Assembly: GCA_000526575.1 (NCBI GenBank) | Contig: JAGI01000002.1 | Span: 2,589,501 to 2,653,500 of the forward strand | Direction of reading: 5' to 3' | Length of the DNA stretch: 64,000 bases | Source: Clostridium sp. 12(A) | GTDB lineage: Bacteria > Bacillota > Clostridia > Lachnospirales > Lachnospiraceae | Shown here: piece after piece, positions 42,613 to 51,283 of the stretch | Layout: each line of letters begins with the position of its first letter | Position numbering within the stretch: the stretch's first letter is position 1 | Position numbers and translations under genes: made by a program | Notes under the pieces: generated by a model | Databases searched by the model: none | The model's input: only the letters and a program-made list of their open reading frames with translations | Told to the model about the DNA's origin: nothing

Positions 42613-43464
42613 TCAGCGGGCTTTCTGGTCACAGCCGCAAACAAGCATGCGGCCCTTTACAAATTCCTTTACCGCTTCCATACCGGCGATGCCAAGCTTT
42701 TTAGGATCAAAGAGCTCCGGGTCTTCTGCTAAGAGCTTCTTTCCTGCTCCTGTATATACCACTCTCAGCTCCGTTGCAAAGTTAACCTTACACATTCCTC
42801 TTTGTACGCATTCCTTTACATCCTCATCGCTCAACCCGGAAGCTCCGTGAAGAACAAGGGGAATGGATATCAGCTTTTTCACCTCTGTGATCCGCTCTTT
42901 ATCAAGGACTGGCTTATTGGCGTAAAAACCATGAGCCGTTCCAATGGCAACTGCAAGGGAGGTGACTCCTGTCTTTTCTACGAACTCCTTCGCCTGCATG
43001 GGGTCGGTATTGGTATCTTCCTCAACCTCTAGGTCATCTTCCTTGCCGCCTACCTTGCCAAGCTCTCCTTCTACAGGAATTCCGCAGGCCTTAGCTGCGT
43101 CAGCTGCCTGCTTGGTCAGCCTGATATTCTCTTCAAACGTTTCGTGGGAACCATCGAACATGACGGAGGTGTATCCGGCACGAATGGCCTTAAGTACCAG
43201 CTCATAGCTGCTGCCATGATCCAGGTGAAGACAAACCGGAACCGTTGCCTTTTTGGCTTCTGCGGAAGCCATAGCCTTAAAGGTTTCCAGCGTGCCGTAC
43301 CGAACGGTTGAGGGAGTGGTCTGAAGCATCACAGGGGCACGAAGCTCTTCTGCCGCTGCCACCACAGCCTTTAACATTTCCATATTTTCTACATTAAACG
43401 CCCCTACGGCATAGCCGCCCTTTTGGGCATCCAGTAACATTTGTTCTGACGTAACCAATGGCAT
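42613..43464 (-). CDS. Class II aldolase, tagatose/fructose-bisphosphate type (GatY/KbaY)
   Basis: A 283-residue zinc aldolase. Metal and catalytic residues lie in VCLHLDHGSSYE (Asp and His), VEGELGKVGG, GTAHGFY and LHGASGLSDEDV. The length and sequence are closest to GatY/KbaY, which split tagatose 1,6-bisphosphate into dihydroxyacetone phosphate and glyceraldehyde 3-phosphate, but fructose 1,6-bisphosphate cannot be ruled out. It is the first gene of the six-gene operon and is preceded by AAGGAGG. Confidence 0.9.
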   Translation of the reverse strand: MPLVTSEQMLLDAQKGGYAVGAFNVENMEMLKAVVAAAEELRAPVMLQTTPSTVRYGTLETFKAMASAEAKKATVPVCLHLDHGSSYELVLKAIRAGYTSVMFDGSHETFEENIRLTKQAADAAKACGIPVEGELGKVGGKEDDLEVEEDTNTDPMQAKEFVEKTGVTSLAVAIGTAHGFYANKPVLDKERITEVKKLISIPLVLHGASGLSDEDVKECVQRGMCKVNFATELRVVYTGAGKKLLAEDPELFDPKKLGIAGMEAVKEFVKGRMLVCGCDQKAR

Positions 43465-43513
43465 ATCTTTTTCCTCCTTAAGATCAGGTGATTGTTAAGT
43501 TCCTCATATGTTC

Positions 43514-43519
43514 ATTATA
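43514..43519 (-). promoter_or_regulatory. -10 box of the six-gene sugar operon promoter
   Basis: A consensus TATAAT on the minus strand lies 50 bases upstream of the aldolase ATG. No good -35 is found 17 bases before it, which suggests that the divergent AraC protein is an activator. Confidence 0.55.
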
Positions 43520-43592
43520 CCGGAACCAGATTAGAAAATTAGAGGATAAACAGACATAGACACTGGGTGCATGTCGTGTTATCGAACATTCC

Positions 43593-43621
43593 TTGACTTG
43601 TGCTTTTTTTGCTGGTAAAGT
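43593..43621 (+). promoter_or_regulatory. Promoter of the araC-type gene
   Basis: TTGACT (43593-43598), 17-bp spacer, TAAAGT (43616-43621), about 40 bases before the ATG at 43662. Confidence 0.65.
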
Positions 43622-43661
43622 AAGATTGTATGAAGAGAAAAACAAGACAGGGAGGAAAGAC

Positions 43662-44537
43662 ATGAGAACAGGCTATAAGGATTTGAATATCAAGACAACC
43701 ATTAACGATACTACCTTTTTGGTCCTGAATATTGTGTATGAACGCTTCCTTAAGTCCATGCCAAAACACAGCCATGGTAATAACAGCTACGAGCTTCATT
43801 ACATTCCTTATGGACATGGAAAGGTAAGCATCGACGACCAGATTTATAACATCACTCCAAATACTCTCTACATGACAGGCCCTCACATCGAGCATGAACA
43901 GATTCCTGTTAAGAATGATCCTATGACCGAGTATTGTATCTATTTTAAAATTCAAAAAAACAGTTCTCACCCGGCTCCTGATGTGGATACGGTGGCGTAT
44001 AAATTTGAAAAGACCCACTTTTGGTTCGGACAGGATACCCAGGAGCTTTACCCCTTAATGCAGCAGATTTTTTTTGAACTGGAGCACCGGTATACGGGCT
44101 ACATGATTCAGGTGGAGGCACTCTTGCAGCAGTGCCTGGTGAAGATTGTCAGAAATTATGAAAACAGGACCCAGTCAAAGTCCCATTTCTCCCCTTCCAA
44201 TCTGGTGGACAGCAAGTATATCATTGTGGAGGAATGCTTCCTCTATGAATATGAGACCATCACCCTTGAGATACTTTCCGAACGGCTAGGACTCAGCATC
44301 CGGCAGACGGAGCGGTTTTTAAAGGAGTATTACGGAAAGACGTTTCTTCAGAAGAAAACAGAAGCTAAGATGTCTATGGCTAAGATATATTTGAATGATG
44401 ATACGATTAATATTTCGGAAATTGCTGACCGCTTGAATTACTCTTCGATTCAGCATTTTTCCTACGCATTTAAACAGTATTACGGGATTACCCCTTCCAA
44501 TTACCGGAAGAATAATAAAATAGCTGAGAGGTCATAA
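43662..44537 (+). CDS. AraC-family transcriptional regulator
   Basis: About 291 residues from the ATG at 43662, which follows AGGGAGG. The N-terminal half is an AraC-type cupin for ligand binding (MPKHSHGNNSYELHYIPYGHGKVSIDDQ). The C-terminal half has two helix-turn-helices: LEILSERLGLSIRQTERFLKEYYG and ISEIADRLNYSSIQHFSYAFKQYYGITPSNYRK. It diverges from the six-gene sugar operon, whose promoter has a perfect -10 but no -35, so it is probably its sugar-responsive activator. Confidence 0.93.
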   Translation: MRTGYKDLNIKTTINDTTFLVLNIVYERFLKSMPKHSHGNNSYELHYIPYGHGKVSIDDQIYNITPNTLYMTGPHIEHEQIPVKNDPMTEYCIYFKIQKNSSHPAPDVDTVAYKFEKTHFWFGQDTQELYPLMQQIFFELEHRYTGYMIQVEALLQQCLVKIVRNYENRTQSKSHFSPSNLVDSKYIIVEECFLYEYETITLEILSERLGLSIRQTERFLKEYYGKTFLQKKTEAKMSMAKIYLNDDTINISEIADRLNYSSIQHFSYAFKQYYGITPSNYRKNNKIAERS

Positions 44538-44611
44538 AGATTAGAATAGGCCGGAAGATGAGGAGCAGTTTCACTGCAAACGAATAATATATAAAAATCG
44601 CATAAAAAAAG

Positions 44612-44662
44612 AGAAGGTGCAGCTTTCATAGATAATTATTGGCTATGAGAGCTGCACCTTCT
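44612..44662. terminator. Bidirectional terminator after the araC-type gene
   Basis: A 20-base stem, 44612-44631 (AGAAGGTGCAGC core) with 44643-44662, has one wobble pair and A/T runs at its base. It lies between convergent genes. The rest of the region 44538-44779 shows nothing else I recognise. Confidence 0.8.
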
Positions 44663-44779
44663 TATGTTTACATAAATATAAAATATAATTTAATAAAAAC
44701 TTGGAACTGGAGATTGTGTTATTTATCAACCAAAAAAACTAATTAAAAAGCCGGGAGACATCCTATCAACGAAACTCCC

Positions 44780-45952
44780 TTACGCCTCGTACTGTCCGTT
44801 TTCCTCATTCTCTCCATATTTATCATGGTTGCCGTATTCCCCATATTCACATCCAGCGTTCTTAAATTCAATATGGTCGATGAGAACTTTCTCCTTCCCT
44901 TTCTTGTGATACAACCGAATGGTCCCATATCCGGTTCCACCATTCCAAAGCCGGTTATGAAGTTTTTTCCCATTGGGTGCTTCATAATTAATGAGCAGCA
45001 TTTCATCTGCCTTGCAACGCAGGGTCAATTCCAGTAGAGAGGTATGGTTCTGGGCTCTTATCTTCCAGGTATGATACCTGGTTCCTTCCTGGAACTTAAA
45101 ATCCACCCGGGAACCGGTCCAGAATTTGGAGAAGTTATAATCATACATCTTTCCTTCGTAGTAAAATCCTCCCAATAGTTTCCGGTTCAGAGAATATCCC
45201 CAGATTTTTGGTTTTCCGCCTCCGAATTCCACAGCGGAATTTGTTAATGCCTTTCCAGTTGTCATACTCTTCATGTTACTGCTGCTGATCCATAGCCAGG
45301 GAGAGGTAAAATCAGCTCCCCAGTTCTTGTCTGCATACCCATAAGATCTGTCTTCAATTACATCATAGGCTTCTCCGTCCAGTATGACTTCTCCGGAATA
45401 CTCCGCTTTGATTCCTTCCGCGTGCCAGAACATTTCAAAGGCATGGAGCCAGCGAAATGGTGCACTAGCCCCGTACCCGGCATGATAAGCTACTTTTTTA
45501 TGAATCGTCAGGTTCCAGCTCATTTCTCCGGCGTCACTCATGTATTCCGGGTGATTCTTTGCCTGTTCTTTTGTAACCTTAACTCTGCCTTTTATCCGCT
45601 GTTCTGTCAGGAGACTGGCTCCTATTTTTATGTTTAATTGTTTGTTTGAGTATGAGAACTGAGAGATGGGATAAAAATTATGAATCTGCCGTGCATCCTT
45701 TCCCCAGGTCCCTGCCTTTAGCATGGCATAGGAAGGCCGGACACCGGCAGCCTGATGTTCTGGCAGCTGCCCCAACACCGGATAATCCTGACCCAGCTTT
45801 GGATTGCATACGAAATACTCTATAAAAAACGCTTTCGCCTCACCGGTTTTCCGATGATATCCTGTGAAATTATGCCACCACCAATCATATCCCTTTTTCC
45901 CAAGAGCACCTGTTAACATAAATCGGTCCCTTTTTAAATCACTTTTATTCAT
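44780..45952 (-). CDS. Tocopherol cyclase-family (VTE1-like) protein
   Basis: About 390 residues from the ATG at 45952 (MNKSDLKRDRFMLTGAL), eight bases after AAAGGTGG; a GTG at 45964 is a less likely start. KKGYDWWWHNFTGYHRKTG and AFFIEYFVCNP are the opening blocks of the tocopherol-cyclase family, and WGADFTSPWLWISSSNM and FGGGKPKIWGYSL are later blocks. Such proteins have a lipocalin-like beta barrel. In an anaerobe without tocopherol synthesis the true substrate must differ; lipid or glycolipid binding is a guess. The last 25 residues are a Gly/Tyr/Glu/Asn-rich tail. No signal peptide is visible. Confidence 0.75.
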   Translation of the reverse strand: MNKSDLKRDRFMLTGALGKKGYDWWWHNFTGYHRKTGEAKAFFIEYFVCNPKLGQDYPVLGQLPEHQAAGVRPSYAMLKAGTWGKDARQIHNFYPISQFSYSNKQLNIKIGASLLTEQRIKGRVKVTKEQAKNHPEYMSDAGEMSWNLTIHKKVAYHAGYGASAPFRWLHAFEMFWHAEGIKAEYSGEVILDGEAYDVIEDRSYGYADKNWGADFTSPWLWISSSNMKSMTTGKALTNSAVEFGGGKPKIWGYSLNRKLLGGFYYEGKMYDYNFSKFWTGSRVDFKFQEGTRYHTWKIRAQNHTSLLELTLRCKADEMLLINYEAPNGKKLHNRLWNGGTGYGTIRLYHKKGKEKVLIDHIEFKNAGCEYGEYGNHDKYGENEENGQYEA

Positions 45953-46113
45953 TGCTGGCACCACCTTTCTCTGGCCAATGCAAATCTTATTGTCATCTAA
46001 TCATAAGTATGAATGAATTGGAATGAAACATACGGATAGTTCCATGAATCCTCTGTACAATTTAATAGTATCATTCCTTTGTTAAAATGAAAAGAGGCAG
46101 CCACCATGGATGC

Positions 46114-46143
46114 AAAAAAAGAGAGTCAGTTAAGACTCTCTTT
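46114..46143 (-). terminator. Terminator of the MurNAc operon
   Basis: AAAGAGAGTC-N6-GACTCTCTTT forms a perfect 10-bp stem; on the minus strand it is followed by TTTT, directly after the mupG stop. Confidence 0.85.
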
Positions 46144-46149
46144 CCAGGA

Positions 46150-47199
46150 TTAAATAAACTTGATACCAAATCCATTTCGAAGGTAGGGAAGATACTTCAT
46201 ATCCTTTTCCCTTATCTGACCAATCAGGTTCAGCCGGGGATCCAGGGGAAGCTCCACCCTTGCGATTTCAAGCTCTCCCATATATCTTAAGTAATCCTTG
46301 TTGGAAATGCAGATGCTTCCTGCTTTCCTGACTTTATTTTTCTGGTTCTTATCCGGAAGGATCTCCTGCCCATACTGTCTCGATTCCTGAGACCGGAATA
46401 AATAGCTGCTGGAATCCGGTCTGTCATGATGTATGGCACTCTTCACGAACTCATAGGGGGGAAGAAGGTCAGCTTCCAGTTCTACATACCCATTGTTTAA
46501 GTTCTTGATGTCTTCCCACTCACTCCCCTTAATATCCACATCACCAATAAGCACCACATCGCAGCAACCGTCAAAAAACAGCTCCAGCATATTGAAAACA
46601 ACGTCATCCTTACGCCTTCTGTGTTCCTCTACTGTAGGAAGTCCTTCCATCAGTGGTCCCCGAAGCTCTAAATTTCCAGGCACGAATGCCATGGTCATAA
46701 ATCCCAGATACTTTAACCGCTGATTGATTTCCTTCACCCGTTCCAGGGACAGTCCGGTAAATTCCTTGGGATAAAAGTTATGGCAGGCGGCAAACTTTGT
46801 AAAATCAGCCCCGTACTGCTTCCATTCTAGAAGTTCCTCCTCTGTAATGGTAGAGGCATTAAAAACGACATGGAACTGTTTGGAAATATCTACCACATCT
46901 CTGGCTGTAAATCCATAGTCCAGCCTTACATGGGTAATACCAAGGTCTCCTAACTCATGGAGACTATTTACTCCTAGCTTTTTGAAGGTTTCCGGGCCAA
47001 CGTCTACAATTACGTTGCAATGTTGTTCCTTGCAAAGAGTTAAAAGATTTATAATTTCCTGGCGGTAGTTGACTCCAGTTTCTTCAGGAATGTGGAGGGA
47101 GGTAAAAACATACTGTACTCCATGCTCTCCCGCCTTTTTTATCATCCCCCTGTTTTTCTCCATACCGCTTGAGAAATAAAGTGAGATTCCAGTTTTCAT
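46150..47199 (-). CDS. mupG: 6-phospho-N-acetylmuramidase (MupG, DUF871)
   Basis: A 349-residue TIM-barrel protein of the DUF871 family. It opens with KTGISLYFSSGMEKNRGMIKKAGEHG and has the conserved blocks VIVDVGPETFKKLG, HVRLDYGF, FNASTITEEEL and ACHNFYPKEFTGLS. S. aureus MupG, of the same family, cleaves MurNAc 6-phosphate-GlcNAc inside the cell. The adjacent PTS enzyme, MurQ etherase and RpiR regulator support the same role here: salvage of peptidoglycan disaccharides. It lies 3 bases after the PTS gene. Confidence 0.9.
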   Translation of the reverse strand: MKTGISLYFSSGMEKNRGMIKKAGEHGVQYVFTSLHIPEETGVNYRQEIINLLTLCKEQHCNVIVDVGPETFKKLGVNSLHELGDLGITHVRLDYGFTARDVVDISKQFHVVFNASTITEEELLEWKQYGADFTKFAACHNFYPKEFTGLSLERVKEINQRLKYLGFMTMAFVPGNLELRGPLMEGLPTVEEHRRRKDDVVFNMLELFFDGCCDVVLIGDVDIKGSEWEDIKNLNNGYVELEADLLPPYEFVKSAIHHDRPDSSSYLFRSQESRQYGQEILPDKNQKNKVRKAGSICISNKDYLRYMGELEIARVELPLDPRLNLIGQIREKDMKYLPYLRNGFGIKFI

Positions 47200-47202
47200 A
47201 AT

Positions 47203-48636
47203 TTATTCTCCGTATACTTCGTTGATTCTGTCTTCATCTACACCAAAGAAATAAGTAACAAGGAATCCACCTGCATAAGCGGTCAGCATGGAAAGGATAA
47301 ATCCAAGCTGCTGTCCCGGCTGTACAATTAAGAGTCCAAAAAGACCGGAGACTCCCTGAGAAACGGTGCCAAGATGAAGAAGGGCTGCCAGTGCTCCGCC
47401 AAAACCGCTGCCGATACAGGCAGTAAGGAAAGACCGTCCAAGAGGCAGTGTTACCGCATACATGAGAGGCTCTCCAATTCCAAGAATGCCTACCGGAATG
47501 GAATCCTTAATATAGCGTTTTAGCTTCTTATTCTTTGTTTTTAAGTATAAGGCTAAGCCTGCGCCTACCTGGCCTCCGCCTGCCATCATAAGGATAGGAA
47601 GCAGATAGTTGATACCTGCGGTCGCTCCGGCGGGATCATTTAACATGGAGTGGATGGGGGTAAGTGCCTGATGGAGTCCAACGGCTACTAAGGGTAAAAA
47701 TCCTGCGGATAAAATATAACCGCCTACTACGCCCATCTTTTCATATGCAAAGCTTAAAACTGCAAAGATCACTTTTGTAAGACCTGCTCCTAAAGGCTGT
47801 ATTACCAAAAGGGCCACAATGCCACCAATGATCAGCACCAGAAGGGGACTGATGAAGGTATCAATGAGATCCGGCATAATCTTTCGGATTCTCTTCTCCA
47901 GGACTGCAAAGAACATACCTGCGATGAGAGCTGCCAAAAGCCCCCCGGAAGCCGGGTTAAATACAGTGTTTGTAATAGGCAGGATAATCTGAGCATCCTT
48001 TACCGTTGCCAGTAAAGGCATAGCAGGATTGACAATGGACATAGCTCCTGCGATGGCGCCCAGGGCACCGGAACCGCCAAATTCTCTTGCCGCATTATAA
48101 CCTACTAAAATGGGCAGATAGGCAAACAGTGCCCAGCCCATGGTACGGATGCAGGCATACCACCAGACTCCGGAAAGAGATCCGCCTGTGGATACGTTGA
48201 TTACATTGCAGATTCCATTAATAAGACCTGCTGCGATGATTCCGGGTAACAGTGCCACGAATATATTAGCGATCTTCTTTAAGAAACGCTGGACCGGTTT
48301 ATCATACTTTGCTTTTTGCAGGGCCTTATTCTCTTTTGCCACATCATCAATGCTCTGTACCTCTCCCCCGTCTTGTGCCTGACCCTTTGGAAGCCCTGTC
48401 AGCTGATAGAATTCATCTAAAACCTTGTTTACTTTTCCCGGACCAAAGACGATCTGAAGCGTGTCACTCTCTACCACCCCAAGGACACCTTCCACCTGTT
48501 TGATCCTTTCAATCTCTACCTTTGATGTGTCCTTTAACCCAATGCGAAGCCTTGTCATACAGGCGGCGTTGGATGTAATATTGGACGTTCCTCCTAAAAG
48601 CTCAATGAGCGCTTCACTGATTTTTTTGTAATCCAT
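47203..48636 (-). CDS. murP: PTS EIIBC component, MurNAc-type (MurP)
   Basis: A 477-residue enzyme II of the glucose superfamily. The EIIB domain at 1-90 carries the phosphorylated Cys26 in NAACMTRLRIGL; the EIIC domain with about ten helices follows and includes GEPLMYAVTLPLGRSFL, the substrate loop. No EIIA is fused, as in E. coli MurP, so an EIIA from elsewhere must donate phosphate. It takes up and 6-phosphorylates MurNAc or MurNAc-GlcNAc. The identification rests on flanking murQ and mupG; by itself it could be another amino-sugar or disaccharide PTS. Confidence 0.87.
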   Translation of the reverse strand: MDYKKISEALIELLGGTSNITSNAACMTRLRIGLKDTSKVEIERIKQVEGVLGVVESDTLQIVFGPGKVNKVLDEFYQLTGLPKGQAQDGGEVQSIDDVAKENKALQKAKYDKPVQRFLKKIANIFVALLPGIIAAGLINGICNVINVSTGGSLSGVWWYACIRTMGWALFAYLPILVGYNAAREFGGSGALGAIAGAMSIVNPAMPLLATVKDAQIILPITNTVFNPASGGLLAALIAGMFFAVLEKRIRKIMPDLIDTFISPLLVLIIGGIVALLVIQPLGAGLTKVIFAVLSFAYEKMGVVGGYILSAGFLPLVAVGLHQALTPIHSMLNDPAGATAGINYLLPILMMAGGGQVGAGLALYLKTKNKKLKRYIKDSIPVGILGIGEPLMYAVTLPLGRSFLTACIGSGFGGALAALLHLGTVSQGVSGLFGLLIVQPGQQLGFILSMLTAYAGGFLVTYFFGVDEDRINEVYGE

Positions 48637-48674
48637 AATTCACCCTCCTCTAGATTTTTGCTTTGCTCTTCTAT

Positions 48675-49568
48675 CTATTTTAAAGCCTTTCGGATATTCC
48701 CTCCGGCTATTTCCATCTTTTCTCTGGCAGTGGCAGCATCACACCCGGAAAGAATCATTAAAATGGCTGTCTTAACATGACCGTCTGCCTTCTCCAGTTC
48801 TTCCTTTGCTCTTTCCCTGCTGCAGTCAGTGGCAGTCATAACAATGTTCTGGGATCTTACCACCAGCTTTTCATTGCTCTGCTTTACATCAACCATAAGG
48901 TTTTCATATACCTTTCCAACTCCAATCATACTGCCGGTTGATATCATGTTAAGTATCATTTTCTGGGCGGTGCCTGCTTTCAGTCTCGTAGAGCCGGTAA
49001 GCACCTCAGGACCCGTTACCGGTTCAATGGAAAGCTTCGCTTCCCTGCCAATATCAGAACCCCGGTTACAGGCTATTGCTACAGTCTTACAGCCAATGGA
49101 ATTGGCATACTTAAGACCGTAGATCACATAAGGAGTTCTGCCGGAAGCTGCCAGACCTATGACAATATCCTCTTTTTGTAAGCCGATTTCCTTTAGCTCC
49201 TCTTCACAAAGAGTCTTACTGTCCTCTGCTCCTTCCACTGCCTCTACAAATGCCTTCTCCCCGCCTGCAATGAGGCCAACCACAAGATCCTTAGAAACCC
49301 CAAAGGTGGGTGGACACTCCACAGCATCTAAAACACCTAAGCGGCCTGAAGTACCGGCTCCAATGTATATGATTCTGCCTCCTGACTTCAGACTTTCTGT
49401 GGCCCACTCTATGGCAATGGCAACGGAAGGGATGACCTCCTTAATGGCTGCTACCACATTTCCATCCTCCTGGTTCATAATGCCTGCAATCTCCATAGGA
49501 GTCATCTGATCCAGGTTCATGGTATCCGGGTTTCGAAGCTCTGTGGTTAATTTTGATAAATCAATCAT
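48675..49568 (-). CDS. murQ: N-acetylmuramic acid 6-phosphate etherase
   Basis: A 297-residue SIS-domain protein. GAGTSGRLGVLDAVECPPTFG holds the catalytic Glu84, which corresponds to Glu83 in the E. coli enzyme; a second acidic site is in FVEAVEGAEDS near 115. LTGSTRLKAGTAQKMILNM is a further conserved block. It removes the lactyl ether from MurNAc 6-phosphate, giving GlcNAc 6-phosphate and D-lactate. The gene is 2 bases downstream of the RpiR regulator and precedes the PTS gene. Confidence 0.96.
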   Translation of the reverse strand: MIDLSKLTTELRNPDTMNLDQMTPMEIAGIMNQEDGNVVAAIKEVIPSVAIAIEWATESLKSGGRIIYIGAGTSGRLGVLDAVECPPTFGVSKDLVVGLIAGGEKAFVEAVEGAEDSKTLCEEELKEIGLQKEDIVIGLAASGRTPYVIYGLKYANSIGCKTVAIACNRGSDIGREAKLSIEPVTGPEVLTGSTRLKAGTAQKMILNMISTGSMIGVGKVYENLMVDVKQSNEKLVVRSQNIVMTATDCSRERAKEELEKADGHVKTAILMILSGCDAATAREKMEIAGGNIRKALK

Positions 49569-49570
49569 GG

Positions 49571-50419
49571 TTACGTTCCTCCGTCCTTTTGTATATGAGT
49601 TCTTCCAAACTGTTTCATACAGAATTCGTAATTTCGGTTGACATAAGCGGTGAAAAGAACATCGATCACATTTAACTGGGAGATTCTCGATGACATGGCT
49701 CCGCTTCTGTGAATCAGCTCTGTTGCGGCTATGGGAAGCACAAAGTCAGCTTCTGCTGCCAGCTTTGATTCCACAGCTCTGGTGATGGCAATTACCTTTG
49801 CTCCATTGGCTTTTGCCTCCTTCGCGCAGGTCAGCATCTCTTCCGTCAGTCCCGAATAACTGATGACAATGGCAAGATCGTTCTTCTTTAGGTTCCTGGC
49901 AGTTAAAAACTGGGCATGCCAGTCATCGCATACATTGCAGATTACATCAGCCCGAAGAAGCTTTAAGTACAAATCTTTTGCTACTAAAAGCGAAGTGCCA
50001 AGTCCGAATAAGCAAACGCTTCTGCTGGATTCCAAAAGCTTTACGCATTCGGTTATAATCTTTGGCTCCAAAAGCTTTCTGGTGGTTTCCAGGGACTCTA
50101 TGTTTTTCTTTGTTACCTTATAGATGATGTCCTCCACTGAGTCCTGTGGTGTAATGGTTTGAAATGCAATATCCCTGCTCTCCCTAAACAATGCTACCTC
50201 ATAGGCCAGGGTACTTTGAAAATCCTTATACCCGTTGCAGCCAAGCTTTTTACAAAGCCTGACAATGGTGGCCGGGGAGGTGTAGGTCTCCTTTGCAATC
50301 TCCTTAATGCTCTTTCTCAGCACAGACTCCGGATTTCTCTGAAGCCGGATCATCAGCTCCTTTTCTGCTTCTCCCGCATACTGGAGATAGTCTTCGATTC
50401 TTACAAGCAGTCCTTTCAT
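49571..50419 (-). CDS. RpiR-family regulator (MurR-like)
   Basis: About 282 residues from the ATG at 50419 (MKGLLVRIEDYLQYAGEAEKELM), with AGAGAGG at 9 bases; the ATG at 50428 would touch that site. The N-terminal HTH_6 has IKEIAKETYTSPATIVRLCKKLGCNGYKDF. The C-terminal SIS domain (VCLFGLGTSLLVAKDLYLKLLRA) binds a sugar phosphate, probably MurNAc 6-phosphate. It is the first gene of the MurNAc operon, so it controls its own synthesis, likely through the ATGAAA-N5-TTTCAT palindrome just upstream of the promoter. Confidence 0.92.
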   Translation of the reverse strand: MKGLLVRIEDYLQYAGEAEKELMIRLQRNPESVLRKSIKEIAKETYTSPATIVRLCKKLGCNGYKDFQSTLAYEVALFRESRDIAFQTITPQDSVEDIIYKVTKKNIESLETTRKLLEPKIITECVKLLESSRSVCLFGLGTSLLVAKDLYLKLLRADVICNVCDDWHAQFLTARNLKKNDLAIVISYSGLTEEMLTCAKEAKANGAKVIAITRAVESKLAAEADFVLPIAATELIHRSGAMSSRISQLNVIDVLFTAYVNRNYEFCMKQFGRTHIQKDGGT

Positions 50420-50484
50420 AAGCCTCATCCTCTCTGTAAAGCCAGAAGAAATATGGTTTTTATCTCACAATTTATGTTACTTTC

Positions 50485-50513
50485 ATTCTAGCCTTTTTGT
50501 ATTAAAGTTTCAA
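50485..50513 (-). promoter_or_regulatory. Promoter of the MurNAc operon
   Basis: On the minus strand, -35 TTGAAA (50508-50513), 17-bp spacer, -10 TAGAAT (50485-50490), about 65 bases upstream of the regulator start. Confidence 0.75.
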
Positions 50514-50528
50514 TATTTGTCCAAACCT

Positions 50529-50545
50529 ATGAAACTTAATTTCAT
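50529..50545. promoter_or_regulatory. Candidate RpiR operator
   Basis: ATGAAA-CTTAA-TTTCAT is a perfect palindrome just upstream of the -35. A related half-site (GTTTCAAT) overlaps the -35. RpiR proteins commonly bind GAAA-N-TTTC dyads. Confidence 0.6.
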
Positions 50546-50599
50546 TATATGATACTTTTTCAGAAGAAAAAAGGGGCTGATTTTCTTACGGAAAGACAG

Positions 50600-50645
50600 A
50601 AAAAAGCTTTCTCTCATCCCGCTGATGCGGAATCAGAAAAAGCTT
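50600..50645 (-). terminator. Terminator of the GNAT-WYL-DJ-1 operon
   Basis: On the minus strand AAGCTTTTTCT pairs with AGAAAGCTT around an inner CCGC/GCGG hairpin and is followed by TTTTTTC. Confidence 0.7.
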
Positions 50646-50662
50646 ACATAATTGGTCTGTTT

Positions 50663-51283
50663 TTAATTTTGAGATGCTTCCATTAATTCCATAAAATATT
50701 CCATCCTGCCGGTTGAAAAATAGCCGTACCAGGCATCAATTACTTCCTTGGAATAGATATTTAAGCTCTCCAGAATATACCTTGCCCAGAGCAGGCCTCC
50801 TGCGGAGCTGGCGGTAATGACGTTTCCATCCCTGGCTGCCATTTCATTGACATAAAAGCTGCTGCCCGTGTATGTGGGTGAAAGTCCGGTTAAGAACTCT
50901 AAAGAATTGCTGGTATGGGTGCGCTTGTTTAAAACGCCTAAGTCAGCCAGGGCAAGGGTGGCTCCGCAGATGGCAGCAACCGGTATCTTCTGGTCGATAC
51001 AAAGAAGCACCAGGTCAAGAACCGGCTGATGCACCTCTTCCTTCCAGGTCTCGCCTCCAGGAAGTAATAAAGCCCCAACAGAGTCCAAGCTGACTTCCTC
51101 AATGGAGCAGTCAGGTACCATGGTCATCCCTCCAAGAGTCCTTATAGGTTCCTTTGTAATTCCCACTGTTTTTACCTGGTACTTAACCTCACCTACCATG
51201 GTCTGGGCGGTCAGGCCCTGTAGAATATAGCCTGTTTCCCAGTCCGCCATTGTATTTAAAAGATAAATATATACATGTTTCAT
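50663..51283 (-). CDS. DJ-1/PfpI family protein
   Basis: A 206-residue glutamine-amidotransferase-fold protein. The nucleophile elbow is VAAICGATLALADLG with Cys near 105, and GALLLPGGETWKE and ITASSAGGLLWARYIL are conserved blocks. It resembles YdeA/YoaZ-type members, which act as glyoxalase-like or chaperone-like stress proteins; activity cannot be stated. Its ATG overlaps the WYL gene's stop by 4 bases, so it is translated together with that regulator. Confidence 0.92.
   Translation of the reverse strand: MKHVYIYLLNTMADWETGYILQGLTAQTMVGEVKYQVKTVGITKEPIRTLGGMTMVPDCSIEEVSLDSVGALLLPGGETWKEEVHQPVLDLVLLCIDQKIPVAAICGATLALADLGVLNKRTHTSNSLEFLTGLSPTYTGSSFYVNEMAARDGNVITASSAGGLLWARYILESLNIYSKEVIDAWYGYFSTGRMEYFMELMEASQN

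Noticed and set aside
43539..44018. A 159-codon minus-strand frame opposite the AraC gene
   Set aside because: It covers the AraC cupin domain in antisense and has no ribosome site or family resemblance.
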